Shown here: piece by piece, positions 34,652-43,855 of the stretch | Layout of the letters: the number at the start of each line of letters is the position of its first letter | Numbering within the stretch: the stretch's first letter is position 1 | NCBI RefSeq assembly: GCF_030643905.1 | Contig: NZ_CP121446.1 | Span: 186,001-250,000 of the forward strand | Length of the DNA: 64,000 nt | Direction: 5' to 3' | Source: Flavobacterium sp. IMCC34852 | GTDB lineage: Bacteria > Bacteroidota > Bacteroidia > Flavobacteriales > Flavobacteriaceae | The notes under the pieces: generated by a model | Database searches by the model: none | What the model saw: only the letters and a program-made list of their open reading frames with translations | Told to the model about the DNA's origin: nothing | Translations under genes and position numbers: made by a program

Positions 34652-36184
34652 TTAATAATGAAAATGTTTACTTTCTTCGATAAACGGATTGCGTTTTGGT
34701 ACCAATGGTGCTTTAGTTAAGGCATTGAATACTACAAAGATGAATAATCCAAAGAAGAATAAGATTGCTGAAATTTCCGGGATTCCGATGAACCATTGGT
34801 CACCTACCGTTGCCGGCATAATCATATTGAAGAAATCCACATAATGTCCGAATAAAATAACGATACCGGCCATTACTATAATCCATGAAATACGTTTGAA
34901 ATCAGTATTGATTAAAACCAAGAATGGAAAAATAAAGTTCATAGCAACTGCTCCGAAAAACGGCAAGTTAAAATCTTCTATTCTGGTTTTGAAGTATGTT
35001 ACCTCTTCCGGTATATTAGAATACCAAATCAACATGAATTGAGAGAACCATAAGTATGTCCAGAATACACTAATACCAAACATGAATTTTGACAAATCAT
35101 GGATGTGGCTTGAGTTAACATTCTCTAAATAACCTTTTGATTTTAAATACAAGGTAACCATTGAGATAGCAGTAATACCGCTTACAAAGAAGCTGGCAAA
35201 CACATACCATCCGAATAAAGTACTAAACCAGTGTGGGTCAACGGACATAATCCAATCCCAAGACATGATAGATTCAGAAACGATGAAGAATACTAAGAAT
35301 GCCGCTGACATTTTGAAATTCTTCTTGTAAAATGAATTGTCTGTAGCTTCGTCTTGTGCCAAACAATTCTTTCTGGATAAGTATCTGTATAAATTCCATC
35401 CGAAGATAAAAATGGCGGCTCTGATAATCCAGAACGGGAAGTTCAAATATCCTGCTTTACCAGCAATTAAATGGTCATAGTTAGCGCTTTTCGGATCGGT
35501 TACCCCATCAGCCATCCAAACGAATAAGTGGTTGAAATGTAAACCTGATAATAACAATAAGATAAATAAGATAATAGAACCCGGTAAAAGGTAAGCTGTA
35601 ATTCCTTGCATTACTCTGAATAAAACCGGAGACCAACCTGCTTGTGCCACTTGTTGGATAGCATAGAAAGCTAAAGCTCCTAGAGCAATCAACATAAAGA
35701 AAAGACAAGCAACATACAAGGCAGCCCAAGGCTTGTTTTGTAATTGGTGTAAAACGTGTTCTAAGTGTTCTTTATGGTCATCATGTCCTGCAGTTGCGTG
35801 GGTATCATGAGCAGCAGTTTCCGTGTGAGCTTCTTCTTTTGCAGGTGCTGCATGAGTTTCTGCTACAACAGTAGTGTCATGTGATGTTGTGGCAGAGTCT
35901 TTAGCTACAGGTTCAGCATGAGCCTCTTCGGTTGTAGCAACAGCTGCTTCAGCTTCATTTTTTGCGGGTTCAGCATGAGCCTCGGTTGTCGTTTCAGCAG
36001 GTGCTTCATGAGCAGTAGCCGCTCCGTGTCCACCACCGTGATGTGCAGCTTCTTCAGCTTTCAAAATAGCCTCAACCTCTTGAATATCTTTAGGTGCAGT
36101 TAAAAAACCATAACCAATCCCAAGAACACCTACGATCATTAGGACAAAGGAAAAGGTCTTTAATTTACTTGAAAATGTATACAT
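34652..36184 (-). CDS. actF: alternative complex III subunit ActF, with a His/Glu/Ala-rich insertion
   Basis: A 510-residue NrfD-type quinol-interacting membrane subunit with ten predicted helices. Between helix 1 (about 8-29) and helix 2 (about 153-175) lies an unusually long low-complexity insertion (about 43-145) with repeated EEAHAEP/TEAHAEP/ETHAAP units and many His. Characteristic family sequence appears later: LLSGLHFNHLFVWMADGV and SWDWIMSVDPHWFSTLFGWYVF. ActF pairs with ActC in the membrane. It follows actE by 27 bases and precedes ctaC by 19. Confidence 0.92.
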   Translation of the reverse strand: MYTFSSKLKTFSFVLMIVGVLGIGYGFLTAPKDIQEVEAILKAEEAAHHGGGHGAATAHEAPAETTTEAHAEPAKNEAEAAVATTEEAHAEPVAKDSATTSHDTTVVAETHAAPAKEEAHTETAAHDTHATAGHDDHKEHLEHVLHQLQNKPWAALYVACLFFMLIALGALAFYAIQQVAQAGWSPVLFRVMQGITAYLLPGSIILFILLLLSGLHFNHLFVWMADGVTDPKSANYDHLIAGKAGYLNFPFWIIRAAIFIFGWNLYRYLSRKNCLAQDEATDNSFYKKNFKMSAAFLVFFIVSESIMSWDWIMSVDPHWFSTLFGWYVFASFFVSGITAISMVTLYLKSKGYLENVNSSHIHDLSKFMFGISVFWTYLWFSQFMLIWYSNIPEEVTYFKTRIEDFNLPFFGAVAMNFIFPFLVLINTDFKRISWIIVMAGIVILFGHYVDFFNMIMPATVGDQWFIGIPEISAILFFFGLFIFVVFNALTKAPLVPKRNPFIEESKHFHY

Positions 36185-36211
36185 ATCTATAAGAATCTGT
36201 TTGTTCTACAA

Positions 36212-36775
36212 TTATAATTTGCTTTTAAGTTGCATTACATAAGCCGCAACCAACCAACGCTCTTCCTGACTTAATTGGTTAGCATGGGAACCCATTGAGT
36301 TCAAACCGTAAGTCACTACGTGGAATACACTTCCTTCGTTGATTACTCTGTCTGCATAACTTGGAACCCCTAAGAATTTTTCTTGAGTAACCAACTTCCC
36401 TTTTCCATTTCCTTCAGCACCATGACAAATGGCACAATAGATACCGTATAGTTCTTCACCTTTCTTCATATCCACTTGAGTTGCATCAAGAGGTGATTTT
36501 GGGTTCAAAGCTTTAATAGCGGCTAAGGCTTCCGGAGTATTTGGATATTCATAAGGAACAAATCCTCTTTTGATAGAACCTTGAGCAGGAATTTGTCCTT
36601 CCTTTCCTTTTTCACCAGTTGGTGAATTGAAAGCATCTGACTCAGAATAGGTTTCATAAGCCACAGATTCGTACATATTTGGCATGTATTGATAGTTGGG
36701 TTTTAAATCATCTTTACAAGAAGATAAAGAAACCATGCTACCAAACACAAATGCTATTTTAAGTAAACTTTTCAT
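36212..36775 (-). CDS. actE: alternative complex III subunit ActE, monoheme cytochrome c lipoprotein
   Basis: A 187-residue cytochrome with a lipoprotein signal: hydrophobic stretch, then MVSLSSC (lipobox Cys20). A single heme-binding motif YCAICHGAEGNGKG lies at about residues 134-147, with the distal Met candidate in LNSMGSHANQL. It receives electrons from the pentaheme ActA part or passes them to the oxidase in ACIII. It lies between actD (8 bases) and actF (27 bases) in the operon. Length and layout are normal for the flavobacterial family. Confidence 0.93.
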   Translation of the reverse strand: MKSLLKIAFVFGSMVSLSSCKDDLKPNYQYMPNMYESVAYETYSESDAFNSPTGEKGKEGQIPAQGSIKRGFVPYEYPNTPEALAAIKALNPKSPLDATQVDMKKGEELYGIYCAICHGAEGNGKGKLVTQEKFLGVPSYADRVINEGSVFHVVTYGLNSMGSHANQLSQEERWLVAAYVMQLKSKL

Positions 36776-36783
36776 ATCTAAAA

Positions 36784-37311
36784 TTAATGCTTTTCAATTA
36801 CTTTTACTTCAACTGCTCCTGTTCCTTCGAAGAATTTTACTAATTCTGCTTCATTATCATGAACAGACACTTCCATTAAAAAGTGGTCATCAGTAGTTCT
36901 TACATCCGGGTTTTCTGCTTGTTTAAATGGCCACAATTTACTTCTCATGTAAAAAGTAATTACCATTAAGTGGGCAGCAAAAAATACGGTCATCTCAAAC
37001 ATTACCGGAACGAAAGCCGGCATATTTTGAATATAACTAAAACTTGGTTTTCCTCCGATGTCTTGTGGCCAATCGGAAATCATGATATAATTCATCATGG
37101 TGGTTGCCACGGTTAAACCGATACATCCGTAGATGAAGGCACAGATAGCCAATCTTGTTGGCGCCAATCCCATTGCTTTATCCAAACCGTGAACCGGAAA
37201 AGGAGTGAAAATTTCCTCAATATGATGATGAGCTGCTCTGGTTTTGTGAACCGCATCCATTAATACATCATCATCATTGTATATTGCGTGTATAACTTTA
37301 TTACTACTCAT
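36784..37311 (-). CDS. actD: alternative complex III subunit ActD (DUF3341)
   Basis: A 175-residue protein with two membrane helices (about 54-76 and 97-118) and a long cytoplasmic start. It matches DUF3341, the ActD family, with VHAIYNDDDVLMDAVHKTR near the N-terminus, FTPFPVHGLDKAMG, then YIQNMPAFVPVMFEMTVFFAAH. It has no cofactor and helps assemble the membrane part of ACIII. It lies 8 bases from actC and 8 bases from actE. Confidence 0.92.
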   Translation of the reverse strand: MSSNKVIHAIYNDDDVLMDAVHKTRAAHHHIEEIFTPFPVHGLDKAMGLAPTRLAICAFIYGCIGLTVATTMMNYIMISDWPQDIGGKPSFSYIQNMPAFVPVMFEMTVFFAAHLMVITFYMRSKLWPFKQAENPDVRTTDDHFLMEVSVHDNEAELVKFFEGTGAVEVKVIEKH

Positions 37312-37319
37312 AGCAAATA

Positions 37320-38729
37320 TTAATGTTTATCTGAATGATTATGACCTTCTAATTCTCTCTGTTTTTTATAATTCTCTCCTGATGATTTCAAGATTGTTTT
37401 AACCTCTGCTTGAGCAATCACAGGGAATGTTCTGGCATATAAAAGGAATAATACAAAGAAGAAACCAATCGTACCGATGAAGATTCCGATATCTACAAAT
37501 GTCGGTTGGAACATCGTCCAAGATGATGGCAGATAATCTCTGTGTAATGAGGTTACGATAATTACGAAACGCTCAAACCACATACCGATATTTACCACAA
37601 TCGAGATAATGAAAGAGAACATAATACTGGTTCTTAATTTCTTGAACCACATGAACTGTGGAGAGAATACGTTACAAGTCATCATCGACCAGTAAGCCCA
37701 CCAGTAAGGACCGGTTGCTCTGTTCAAGAAAGCATATTGCTCATACTCTACTCCTGAATACCAAGCTACAAATAACTCCGTAATATAGGCAACCCCAACG
37801 ATAGAACCTGTAATCATGATTACAATGTTCATCAATTCGATATGTTGTATGGTGATATAAGCTTCAAGGTTAGATACTTTTCTCATGATGATAAGTAAAG
37901 TATTTACCATCGCAAATCCTGAGAATACCGCTCCAGCAACGAAGTACGGAGGGAAGATAGTCGTATGCCATCCCGGAATTACCGAAGTAGCAAAGTCAAA
38001 GGATACAATAGTGTGTACAGAAAGTACTAATGGTGTTGCTAAACCGGCCAATACAAGAGAAACCTCTTCAAAACGTTGCCAGTCTTTTGCTCTTCCGCTC
38101 CATCCGAAAGATAGGATAGAGTAAATTTTCTTAGTGAAAGGAGTTACGGCTCTGTCTCTCAACATCGCGAAATCCGGTAATAAACCTGTCCACCAGAATA
38201 CTAATGATACTGAAAGATAAGTGGAAATCGCAAATACGTCCCAAAGTAACGGTGAGTTGAAGTTAACCCACAATGAACCAAATTGGTTTGGAATAGGCAC
38301 TACCCAATAAGCCAACCAAGGACGACCCATGTGAATGATTGGGAATAAACCGGCTTGGATTACCGAGAAAATGGTCATGGCTTCCGCAGAACGGTTGATG
38401 GCCATTCTCCATCTTTGACGGAATAACAATAATACCGCAGAGATTAGAGTTCCGGCGTGACCGATACCTACCCACCAAACGAAGTTAGTGATATCCCAGG
38501 CCCAACCAACTGTTTTGTTTAATCCCCATGTTCCTATTCCGGTAGAGATGGTATAGACTATACAACCTATTCCCCAAAGGAACGCTGCTAATGCTATTGA
38601 AAATACTGTCCACCATTGTTTGTTGGCTCTACCTTCTACAGGCGCAGCGACATCTACTGTTACATCGTGATAAGATTTATCACCTATAACTAAAGGTTTT
38701 CTAATGGGTGCTTCGTAGTGAGACGACAT
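37320..38729 (-). CDS. actC: alternative complex III subunit ActC, NrfD-type quinol oxidase subunit
   Basis: A 469-residue polytopic subunit that oxidises menaquinol together with ActB. Ten helices are visible. The family region GTWGLNKTVGWAWDITNF (residues 66-83) followed by VWWVGIGHAGTLISA is characteristic; an almost identical peptide occurs in the orphan membrane protein at 58403. Further conserved blocks are SVHTIVSFDFATSVIPGWHT and FAGYHVF-like GMWFERFVIIVTSLHRDYLP. It lies 39 bases downstream of actB and 8 bases upstream of actD. Confidence 0.96.
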   Translation of the reverse strand: MSSHYEAPIRKPLVIGDKSYHDVTVDVAAPVEGRANKQWWTVFSIALAAFLWGIGCIVYTISTGIGTWGLNKTVGWAWDITNFVWWVGIGHAGTLISAVLLLFRQRWRMAINRSAEAMTIFSVIQAGLFPIIHMGRPWLAYWVVPIPNQFGSLWVNFNSPLLWDVFAISTYLSVSLVFWWTGLLPDFAMLRDRAVTPFTKKIYSILSFGWSGRAKDWQRFEEVSLVLAGLATPLVLSVHTIVSFDFATSVIPGWHTTIFPPYFVAGAVFSGFAMVNTLLIIMRKVSNLEAYITIQHIELMNIVIMITGSIVGVAYITELFVAWYSGVEYEQYAFLNRATGPYWWAYWSMMTCNVFSPQFMWFKKLRTSIMFSFIISIVVNIGMWFERFVIIVTSLHRDYLPSSWTMFQPTFVDIGIFIGTIGFFFVLFLLYARTFPVIAQAEVKTILKSSGENYKKQRELEGHNHSDKH

Positions 38730-38768
38730 AATCCTTTATATTGTTTCTTAATTAATTATTTTTTGATA

Positions 38769-41700
38769 CTAGGTATTTCTAACTTTTACGTGATAGAAAA
38801 CATTTGGTTTTGTTCCAACGCTTTCCAATAGGTGGTACATTCTATTATCTTCGGCTAACTTAGCAACTTTACTTTCTTTGTTGTTAACATCACCAAATAC
38901 CATAGCACCCGTAGTACAAGCAGAAGAACATGCCGTTTGGAATTCTTCCACACCTACTTCTCTGCCTTCACGTTTTGCGGTTAGTATAGTCAATTGTGTT
39001 TTTTGGATACACATCGAACATTTTTCCATAACTCCACGAGAACGAACGTTTACATCCGGATTCACAACCATTCTTCCTAAATCATCATTCATGTGGAAAT
39101 CAAACTCCTCATTATTGCTGTATAAGAACCAGTTGAAACGACGCACTTTGTAAGGACAGTTGTTAGCACAGTAACGAGTACCCACACATCTGTTGTATGC
39201 CATTTGGTTTTGACCTTGACGACCGTGAGAAGTAGCCGCTACAGGACATACTGTCTCACATGGTGCATGGTTACAGTGTTGGCACATTACCGGTTGGAAA
39301 ACAACCTGTGGATTATCACTTGGATTTTCCATTTGGCCAAATCCGCCTAAAGATCCTTTTTCTCCAAATAAACCATTGAAGCTTTCTTTTTTCTCGTTGT
39401 CTTGTGCGAAAGTTTCTTCAGAAGAATAATATCTGTCAATACGCAACCAGTGCATATCACGACTTCTTCTTACTTCAGATTTTCCAACCACCGGAACATT
39501 GTTTTCTGCATGACAAGCAATCACACAAGCACCGCAACCGGTACAAGCGTTCAAATCAATTGACAAGTTAAAGTGATGTCCTACCGAACGATCAAATGAT
39601 TCCCATAAGTCAACTGAGGTTGCCGCCACCTCTTTGTGGTCTAATGAAACCATTGGTGTTGGATTCCAAACTTCAGGTTCATCAAATTTAGCAGTGAAAA
39701 CAGTTAAAGTAGTTTCTTTAATAACATCGCCTCTACCCATTAAGGTTCTTTGCGATTGTACACAAGCAAATTCATGCTCACCATCCGCCTTAGTTAAAGT
39801 GGCTGATTGTACATTATTAAAGTTATTATATAAAGCGTAAGCGTTAACACCTACTTGCATTTCTTCTTTTAAAGCGGCTTTTTTACCGTACCCTAAAGCC
39901 AAACCGATAGTCCCAACGGCTTGACCCGGCTGAACAATTACCGGCGCCGTGATAGAAGTATCACCAACTTTTACCGTAGCATAACTTCCGTTTAAACCAC
40001 CATTAGCTACGATTTCATTAACCAGTCCTTTTTTGTCGGCATCCGCTTTTGAAACCGTAATATAGTTATCCCAAGATACTCTAGTAATTGGATCCGGAAA
40101 CTCTTGTAACCAAGGGTTATTGGCTTGTTGGCCATCGCCCATACCGGTTTTAGTATACAATACCAATTCAAATCCGTTAGCCGGTTTTGATTGTGCCAAA
40201 GCATTAGCTGCTGCTGAATAATCTGCTGAACCACCTGCGGCAGCAGAAACTACACCTGCAACAACACCGTCATGAACCGCTTTATTCCAAGTCAATCCGT
40301 TTAAGTAAGCAGCTGAGTTAGCTTTAATGTAATCGTAATAAGAGGCTGAGTTACCTGTCCATGACAACAATCCTTCTTGGAATTGTTTTGAACTGAATAA
40401 CGGACGAATCGTTGGTTGAACCAATGAATAAGTACCTTTGGTCAACATTAAGTCATTCCAAGACTCCAAATAATGAGGAGCAGGAACAGCGATATTGGTA
40501 AGCGAAGCCGTTTCGTCTTCTTTCAAAGAGAAGGCTACCGATAATTTAACTTTTTTCAATGCTTCAGCAAAAGCTTTTCCACCTGCCAAAGTGTAAACCG
40601 GATTCACACCACTCATAATTAGAGTATGAACGCTTCCTGCACTCATATCTGCTAACAATTGAGTTACTTTAGCATCAGAACCTTTTCTGATTTGACGTGT
40701 TCCTACCGTTGAGAAAGCTTCACTTGATAAAGCTTGGTTAATAGCCAAAACCAATAACTGTGCATTTTTATCTTGAATACCGGAAACCAAAAGTCCTTTT
40801 GAACCGGCCGCTTTCAACTGTTGAGCTGCTTTAACCACTTCTTCTTCATTAGCTACTTTTCCAAGACCAACTGAAGCACCGGTAACGATGTTATATATTT
40901 TAACTAAAGCTAATTTTTGGTTAGCTACCGTCATTGGTACACGTTTATCAGCAGCAGCACCTGACAAAGTCATATTGGCTTCAAACTGATAGTGTTTAGA
41001 CATTTTTCCTTTTTGTGGAATTCTACCTTGCGCATATCCACTGTCGAATCCTCCACCTTGCCAATCACCTAAGAAATCTGCATCAATAGATACAATAGTG
41101 TTGGCTTTAGAAAAATCGTAATCCACCAAAGCTCTTTCACCATAAACCGCTTCAAAAGCATCTAAAGCGGCAGATTCTGAAACCGCATCGTAAACCACGT
41201 GTTTAGCCGTTGGGTTTTGAGCAATAAATTCAGCGATTAACTTTTCCGTTGATGGACTTGCCAAAGTATTTGTTAATAAAACCACTTGTCCGCCTTTAGC
41301 TTTAGCTTCTGCCAGACTTGCTTTTATTTTTGAATCTGCTTCTTTCCATGAAGCATCTTTTTGACCCACTTTAGTCACTTTAAGACGCATGCTGTCATAT
41401 AATGACAATACAGAAGCGTGAACTCTGGCATTGGCAGTAAACTTAGCACCGGCTATAGTGTTATTTTCAATTTTGATCGGACGACCTTCTCTTGATTTTA
41501 CCAACACATTAGCAAAATCAAAACCGTCAAACATAGTTGTTGCAAAATAATCTGCAACACCCGGAATAATTTGCTCCGGTTGTAAAACGTAAGGTATAGA
41601 TTTGTGTACCGGACCCTCACAAGCAGCCAAAGTAGCGGCAGCTGTACTGAATCCAACGTATTTCAAGAAATCACGACGAGTTGTTGAAGAAGAAGATAAT

Positions 41701-41831
41701 GAATCTTTGTCTGATAAAAATTCATCTGTTGGAATTGGCTCCACAAATTCATTATTTCTAAGCGCCTCAACAATAGAACTATTTTCGTTTAGCTCCTCAA
41801 CACTTTTCCAGTATTTTTTGTTCGATGACAT
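38769..41831 (-). CDS. actB: alternative complex III subunit ActB, iron-sulfur / molybdopterin-oxidoreductase-like protein
   Basis: This 1020-residue subunit starts with a TAT-like signal variant (STTRRDFLKYVGFSTAAATL followed by AACEG, a lipobox). A long molybdopterin-oxidoreductase-like domain follows (about 90-750); ACIII members lack the cofactor. The C-terminal ferredoxin-type domain has four cluster motifs: NACTGCGACVIACH, CQHCNHAPCETVCPV, CVGTRYCANNCPY and CSMCIQKTQ with CSSACTTGAM. Electrons pass from quinol through these to the ActA hemes. It lies between actA and actC, 32 bases after the actA stop. Confidence 0.95.
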   Translation of the reverse strand: MSSNKKYWKSVEELNENSSIVEALRNNEFVEPIPTDEFLSDKDSLSSSSTTRRDFLKYVGFSTAAATLAACEGPVHKSIPYVLQPEQIIPGVADYFATTMFDGFDFANVLVKSREGRPIKIENNTIAGAKFTANARVHASVLSLYDSMRLKVTKVGQKDASWKEADSKIKASLAEAKAKGGQVVLLTNTLASPSTEKLIAEFIAQNPTAKHVVYDAVSESAALDAFEAVYGERALVDYDFSKANTIVSIDADFLGDWQGGGFDSGYAQGRIPQKGKMSKHYQFEANMTLSGAAADKRVPMTVANQKLALVKIYNIVTGASVGLGKVANEEEVVKAAQQLKAAGSKGLLVSGIQDKNAQLLVLAINQALSSEAFSTVGTRQIRKGSDAKVTQLLADMSAGSVHTLIMSGVNPVYTLAGGKAFAEALKKVKLSVAFSLKEDETASLTNIAVPAPHYLESWNDLMLTKGTYSLVQPTIRPLFSSKQFQEGLLSWTGNSASYYDYIKANSAAYLNGLTWNKAVHDGVVAGVVSAAAGGSADYSAAANALAQSKPANGFELVLYTKTGMGDGQQANNPWLQEFPDPITRVSWDNYITVSKADADKKGLVNEIVANGGLNGSYATVKVGDTSITAPVIVQPGQAVGTIGLALGYGKKAALKEEMQVGVNAYALYNNFNNVQSATLTKADGEHEFACVQSQRTLMGRGDVIKETTLTVFTAKFDEPEVWNPTPMVSLDHKEVAATSVDLWESFDRSVGHHFNLSIDLNACTGCGACVIACHAENNVPVVGKSEVRRSRDMHWLRIDRYYSSEETFAQDNEKKESFNGLFGEKGSLGGFGQMENPSDNPQVVFQPVMCQHCNHAPCETVCPVAATSHGRQGQNQMAYNRCVGTRYCANNCPYKVRRFNWFLYSNNEEFDFHMNDDLGRMVVNPDVNVRSRGVMEKCSMCIQKTQLTILTAKREGREVGVEEFQTACSSACTTGAMVFGDVNNKESKVAKLAEDNRMYHLLESVGTKPNVFYHVKVRNT

Positions 41832-41863
41832 CGTATATAAATATTAGCTTCTTAATAATTTGA

Positions 41864-43210
41864 TTAATAGTGGCACTTACCACATTCTAAACCTCCCATT
41901 TGCGCCGCAGTCAATTTTTCTACGCCATATTTTTTAGAAAGTTCTTCGTGAATTTTAGTGTAATAAGCATTGCCTTCCATCTTAACATCAGTTTCACGGT
42001 GACACTTGATACACCAACCCATAGTTAATGGTGCAAATTGTTTTTGTATTTCGTACTCTTGAACAGGACCGTGACATTTTTGACATTCAATACCGGCAAC
42101 CGTTACGTGTTGTGAGTGATTGAAATAAGCAAAGTCCGGCAAGTTGTGAATACGAACCCATTTAACAGGTTTTGTTTTTCCGGTGTATTTTTGAGTTGAT
42201 TTATCCCAACCTACAGCATCATATAACTTTTGGATTTCTCCGTCATAGAATGCTTTAGAGTGTTCCGGAGTAGCTGTAGTATCCGCAACTTCAGAAATGT
42301 TTTTATGACAGTTCATACAAACATTCAACGAAGGAATACCGGCATTTTTACTAACTCTGGCTGCAGAGTGACAGTATTTACAATCGATGCCGTTACTTCC
42401 GGCGTGAATTCTGTGTGAATAGTGAATAGGTTGAATTGGTGCGTAATCTTGGTCAACGCCCACTTGCATCATCCAGCCGTATACAAAGTATCCGCTTGAC
42501 AGCAGTAAGAATACCGCTGATACAAAAACCAAGAATTGATTTTTAGCAAATGCTTTCCAAATTGGTAATGATGCTTCTTTTTGAGCTACTTCAATCCCGT
42601 TTGATTTAGCTACTTTAGTCAACACATTGTTCACAAAGAACAACATAACAACCAACATTAGCATCACCAAAGCTAAAGCGCCAAGAATAACATCATTAGA
42701 AATCCCACCAGCATTGTCTGCTTTTAAACCTCCTTTGTCAAGGGCCATTCCTGCTGGGGCTTCTGCTTTTTTCTCGTTAGTGTAAGCAATGATATTATCA
42801 ATATCAGCTGTAGACAATTGAGGAAAAGCAGTCATTACTGACTTGTTGTATTCTTCAAAAATTTTGATGGCTTTTGCATCTCCGGATTTGATTAAGGCAG
42901 AACTGTTGTTTACCCATTTGTAAATCCAAGCCATGTCATACTTAGCAGAAACACCTCTCAATGCCGGACCGGTCATCTTTTTATCAAGAGCGTGACATGC
43001 TGCACAATTGGCGTTGAACAAAGCTTTTCCGGCTACCGGATCACCTCCTGCAGTTGCTGCCGCAGGCGCATCGGTTGCAGGAGCTGTTGCTGCTGGGTCG
43101 GTTGCCGGCGGTGTTGCTTGTGAAAATGAAGTGAAGGAGAATGTTAGCATAAGCGCTAAACTGAAGACTATTTTCCTTGAAATCGAATTATGGTTACCCA
43201 TTTTTTTCAT
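41864..43210 (-). CDS. actA: alternative complex III subunit ActA, multiheme cytochrome with N-terminal monoheme domain
   Basis: A 448-residue cytochrome with six CxxCH motifs. One lies in an N-terminal class I domain (NCAACHALDKKMTGPALRG, after a signal peptide and a Pro/Ala/Thr-rich linker). Five lie in the C-terminal domain: CKYCH, CMNCH, CQKCH, CIKCH and CGKCH. A membrane helix joins the parts (about 175-197), and another lies at about 225-246. ActA of ACIII is usually pentaheme, so the monoheme domain is an addition. It is the first gene of the act-cta operon. The start may be Met1 or Met4. Confidence 0.93.
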   Translation of the reverse strand: MKKMGNHNSISRKIVFSLALMLTFSFTSFSQATPPATDPAATAPATDAPAAATAGGDPVAGKALFNANCAACHALDKKMTGPALRGVSAKYDMAWIYKWVNNSSALIKSGDAKAIKIFEEYNKSVMTAFPQLSTADIDNIIAYTNEKKAEAPAGMALDKGGLKADNAGGISNDVILGALALVMLMLVVMLFFVNNVLTKVAKSNGIEVAQKEASLPIWKAFAKNQFLVFVSAVFLLLSSGYFVYGWMMQVGVDQDYAPIQPIHYSHRIHAGSNGIDCKYCHSAARVSKNAGIPSLNVCMNCHKNISEVADTTATPEHSKAFYDGEIQKLYDAVGWDKSTQKYTGKTKPVKWVRIHNLPDFAYFNHSQHVTVAGIECQKCHGPVQEYEIQKQFAPLTMGWCIKCHRETDVKMEGNAYYTKIHEELSKKYGVEKLTAAQMGGLECGKCHY

Positions 43211-43296
43211 ATAATATAATGATTATCGACTAATGTTGGCATGATTTTTTCTGAACCAATTTCAGTTAAAAATCGACGCTTTATTAAAAACTTGCA

Positions 43297-43327
43297 CAAA
43301 AATACGACTTATGAACTATTCTCAAAA
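43297..43327 (-). promoter_or_regulatory. promoter of the act-cta operon
   Basis: On the minus strand TATTTTTG (43297-43304) matches the Bacteroidota -7 element TAnnTTTG, and TTTG (43323-43326) lies 18 bases upstream as the -33 element. Transcription would start near 43290, about 80 bases before actA. Confidence 0.65.
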
Positions 43328-43381
43328 CCTTAAATATATCTTAAATACCAATTTATATTAATTCTAAATAACAAATTGTCT

Positions 43382-43410
43382 TTTGTTTAATTTTTTAAAT
43401 TTTACATTTG
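43382..43410 (+). promoter_or_regulatory. promoter of the SPOR-domain gene
   Basis: TTTG (43382-43385), a 17-base spacer and TACATTTG (43403-43410) match the Bacteroidota -33/-7 consensus. The -7 element ends 18 bases before the ATG at 43429. It is divergent from the act-cta promoter. Confidence 0.65.
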
Positions 43411-43428
43411 TATAAAAATCAAATCATT

Positions 43429-43818
43429 ATGAAATATTTCCACAAAGCGAAGCTTATTTTTACTGCCTTAGGAGTTTTATTTTTATCTCAAAAAACCTTT
43501 AGTCAGGATAAAAAAGTTGTGGTAAGTCAAGACCCGAAATTTGAGCAATTGCTAAATGAAAAAAGAAAAATAAACAGTTCTATCACCATCAATGATCGGT
43601 ACAAAATTCAAATCTTCAATGGCGACAGTGAAAACTCTAAAAAAACATTGATCGATTTTAAAAAGGAAAATAAAAATATTGATGCCACTATAGTTTTCAG
43701 CACCCCGGCTTACAAGGTTTGGGTTGGCAATTTTAAAACTCGTATTGAAGCCGAAAAAAACCTTAACGAATTAAAGAAAAAGTATCCGAATGCTTTTTTG
43801 ATTAAACCTAATAAATAA
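43429..43818 (+). CDS. secreted SPOR-domain protein
   Basis: The ATG at 43429 (MKYFHKAKLIF) is preferred to the TTG at 43408 because it begins the signal peptide (residues 1-25, ending KTFSQ) and lies a suitable distance from the promoter. The mature protein has a short charged region, then a SPOR fold at about residues 53-127 (YKIQIFNGDSENSKKTL ... YKVWVGNFKTRIEAEKNLN). SPOR domains bind denuded peptidoglycan glycan strands. The protein is divergent from actA and convergent with infB, and both genes appear to share the hairpin at 43817-43849 as terminator. Confidence 0.88.
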   Translation: MKYFHKAKLIFTALGVLFLSQKTFSQDKKVVVSQDPKFEQLLNEKRKINSSITINDRYKIQIFNGDSENSKKTLIDFKKENKNIDATIVFSTPAYKVWVGNFKTRIEAEKNLNELKKKYPNAFLIKPNK

Positions 43819-43849
43819 AAAAAGTCCCGATTGATCGGGACTTTTTTTT
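43817..43849. terminator. bidirectional terminator between the SPOR gene and infB
   Basis: AAAAAAGTCCCGA and TCGGGACTTTTTTTT pair around a 4-base loop, with T runs on both strands. Its position between convergent stop codons lets it serve both genes. Confidence 0.85.
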
Positions 43850-43855
43850 GGGATA

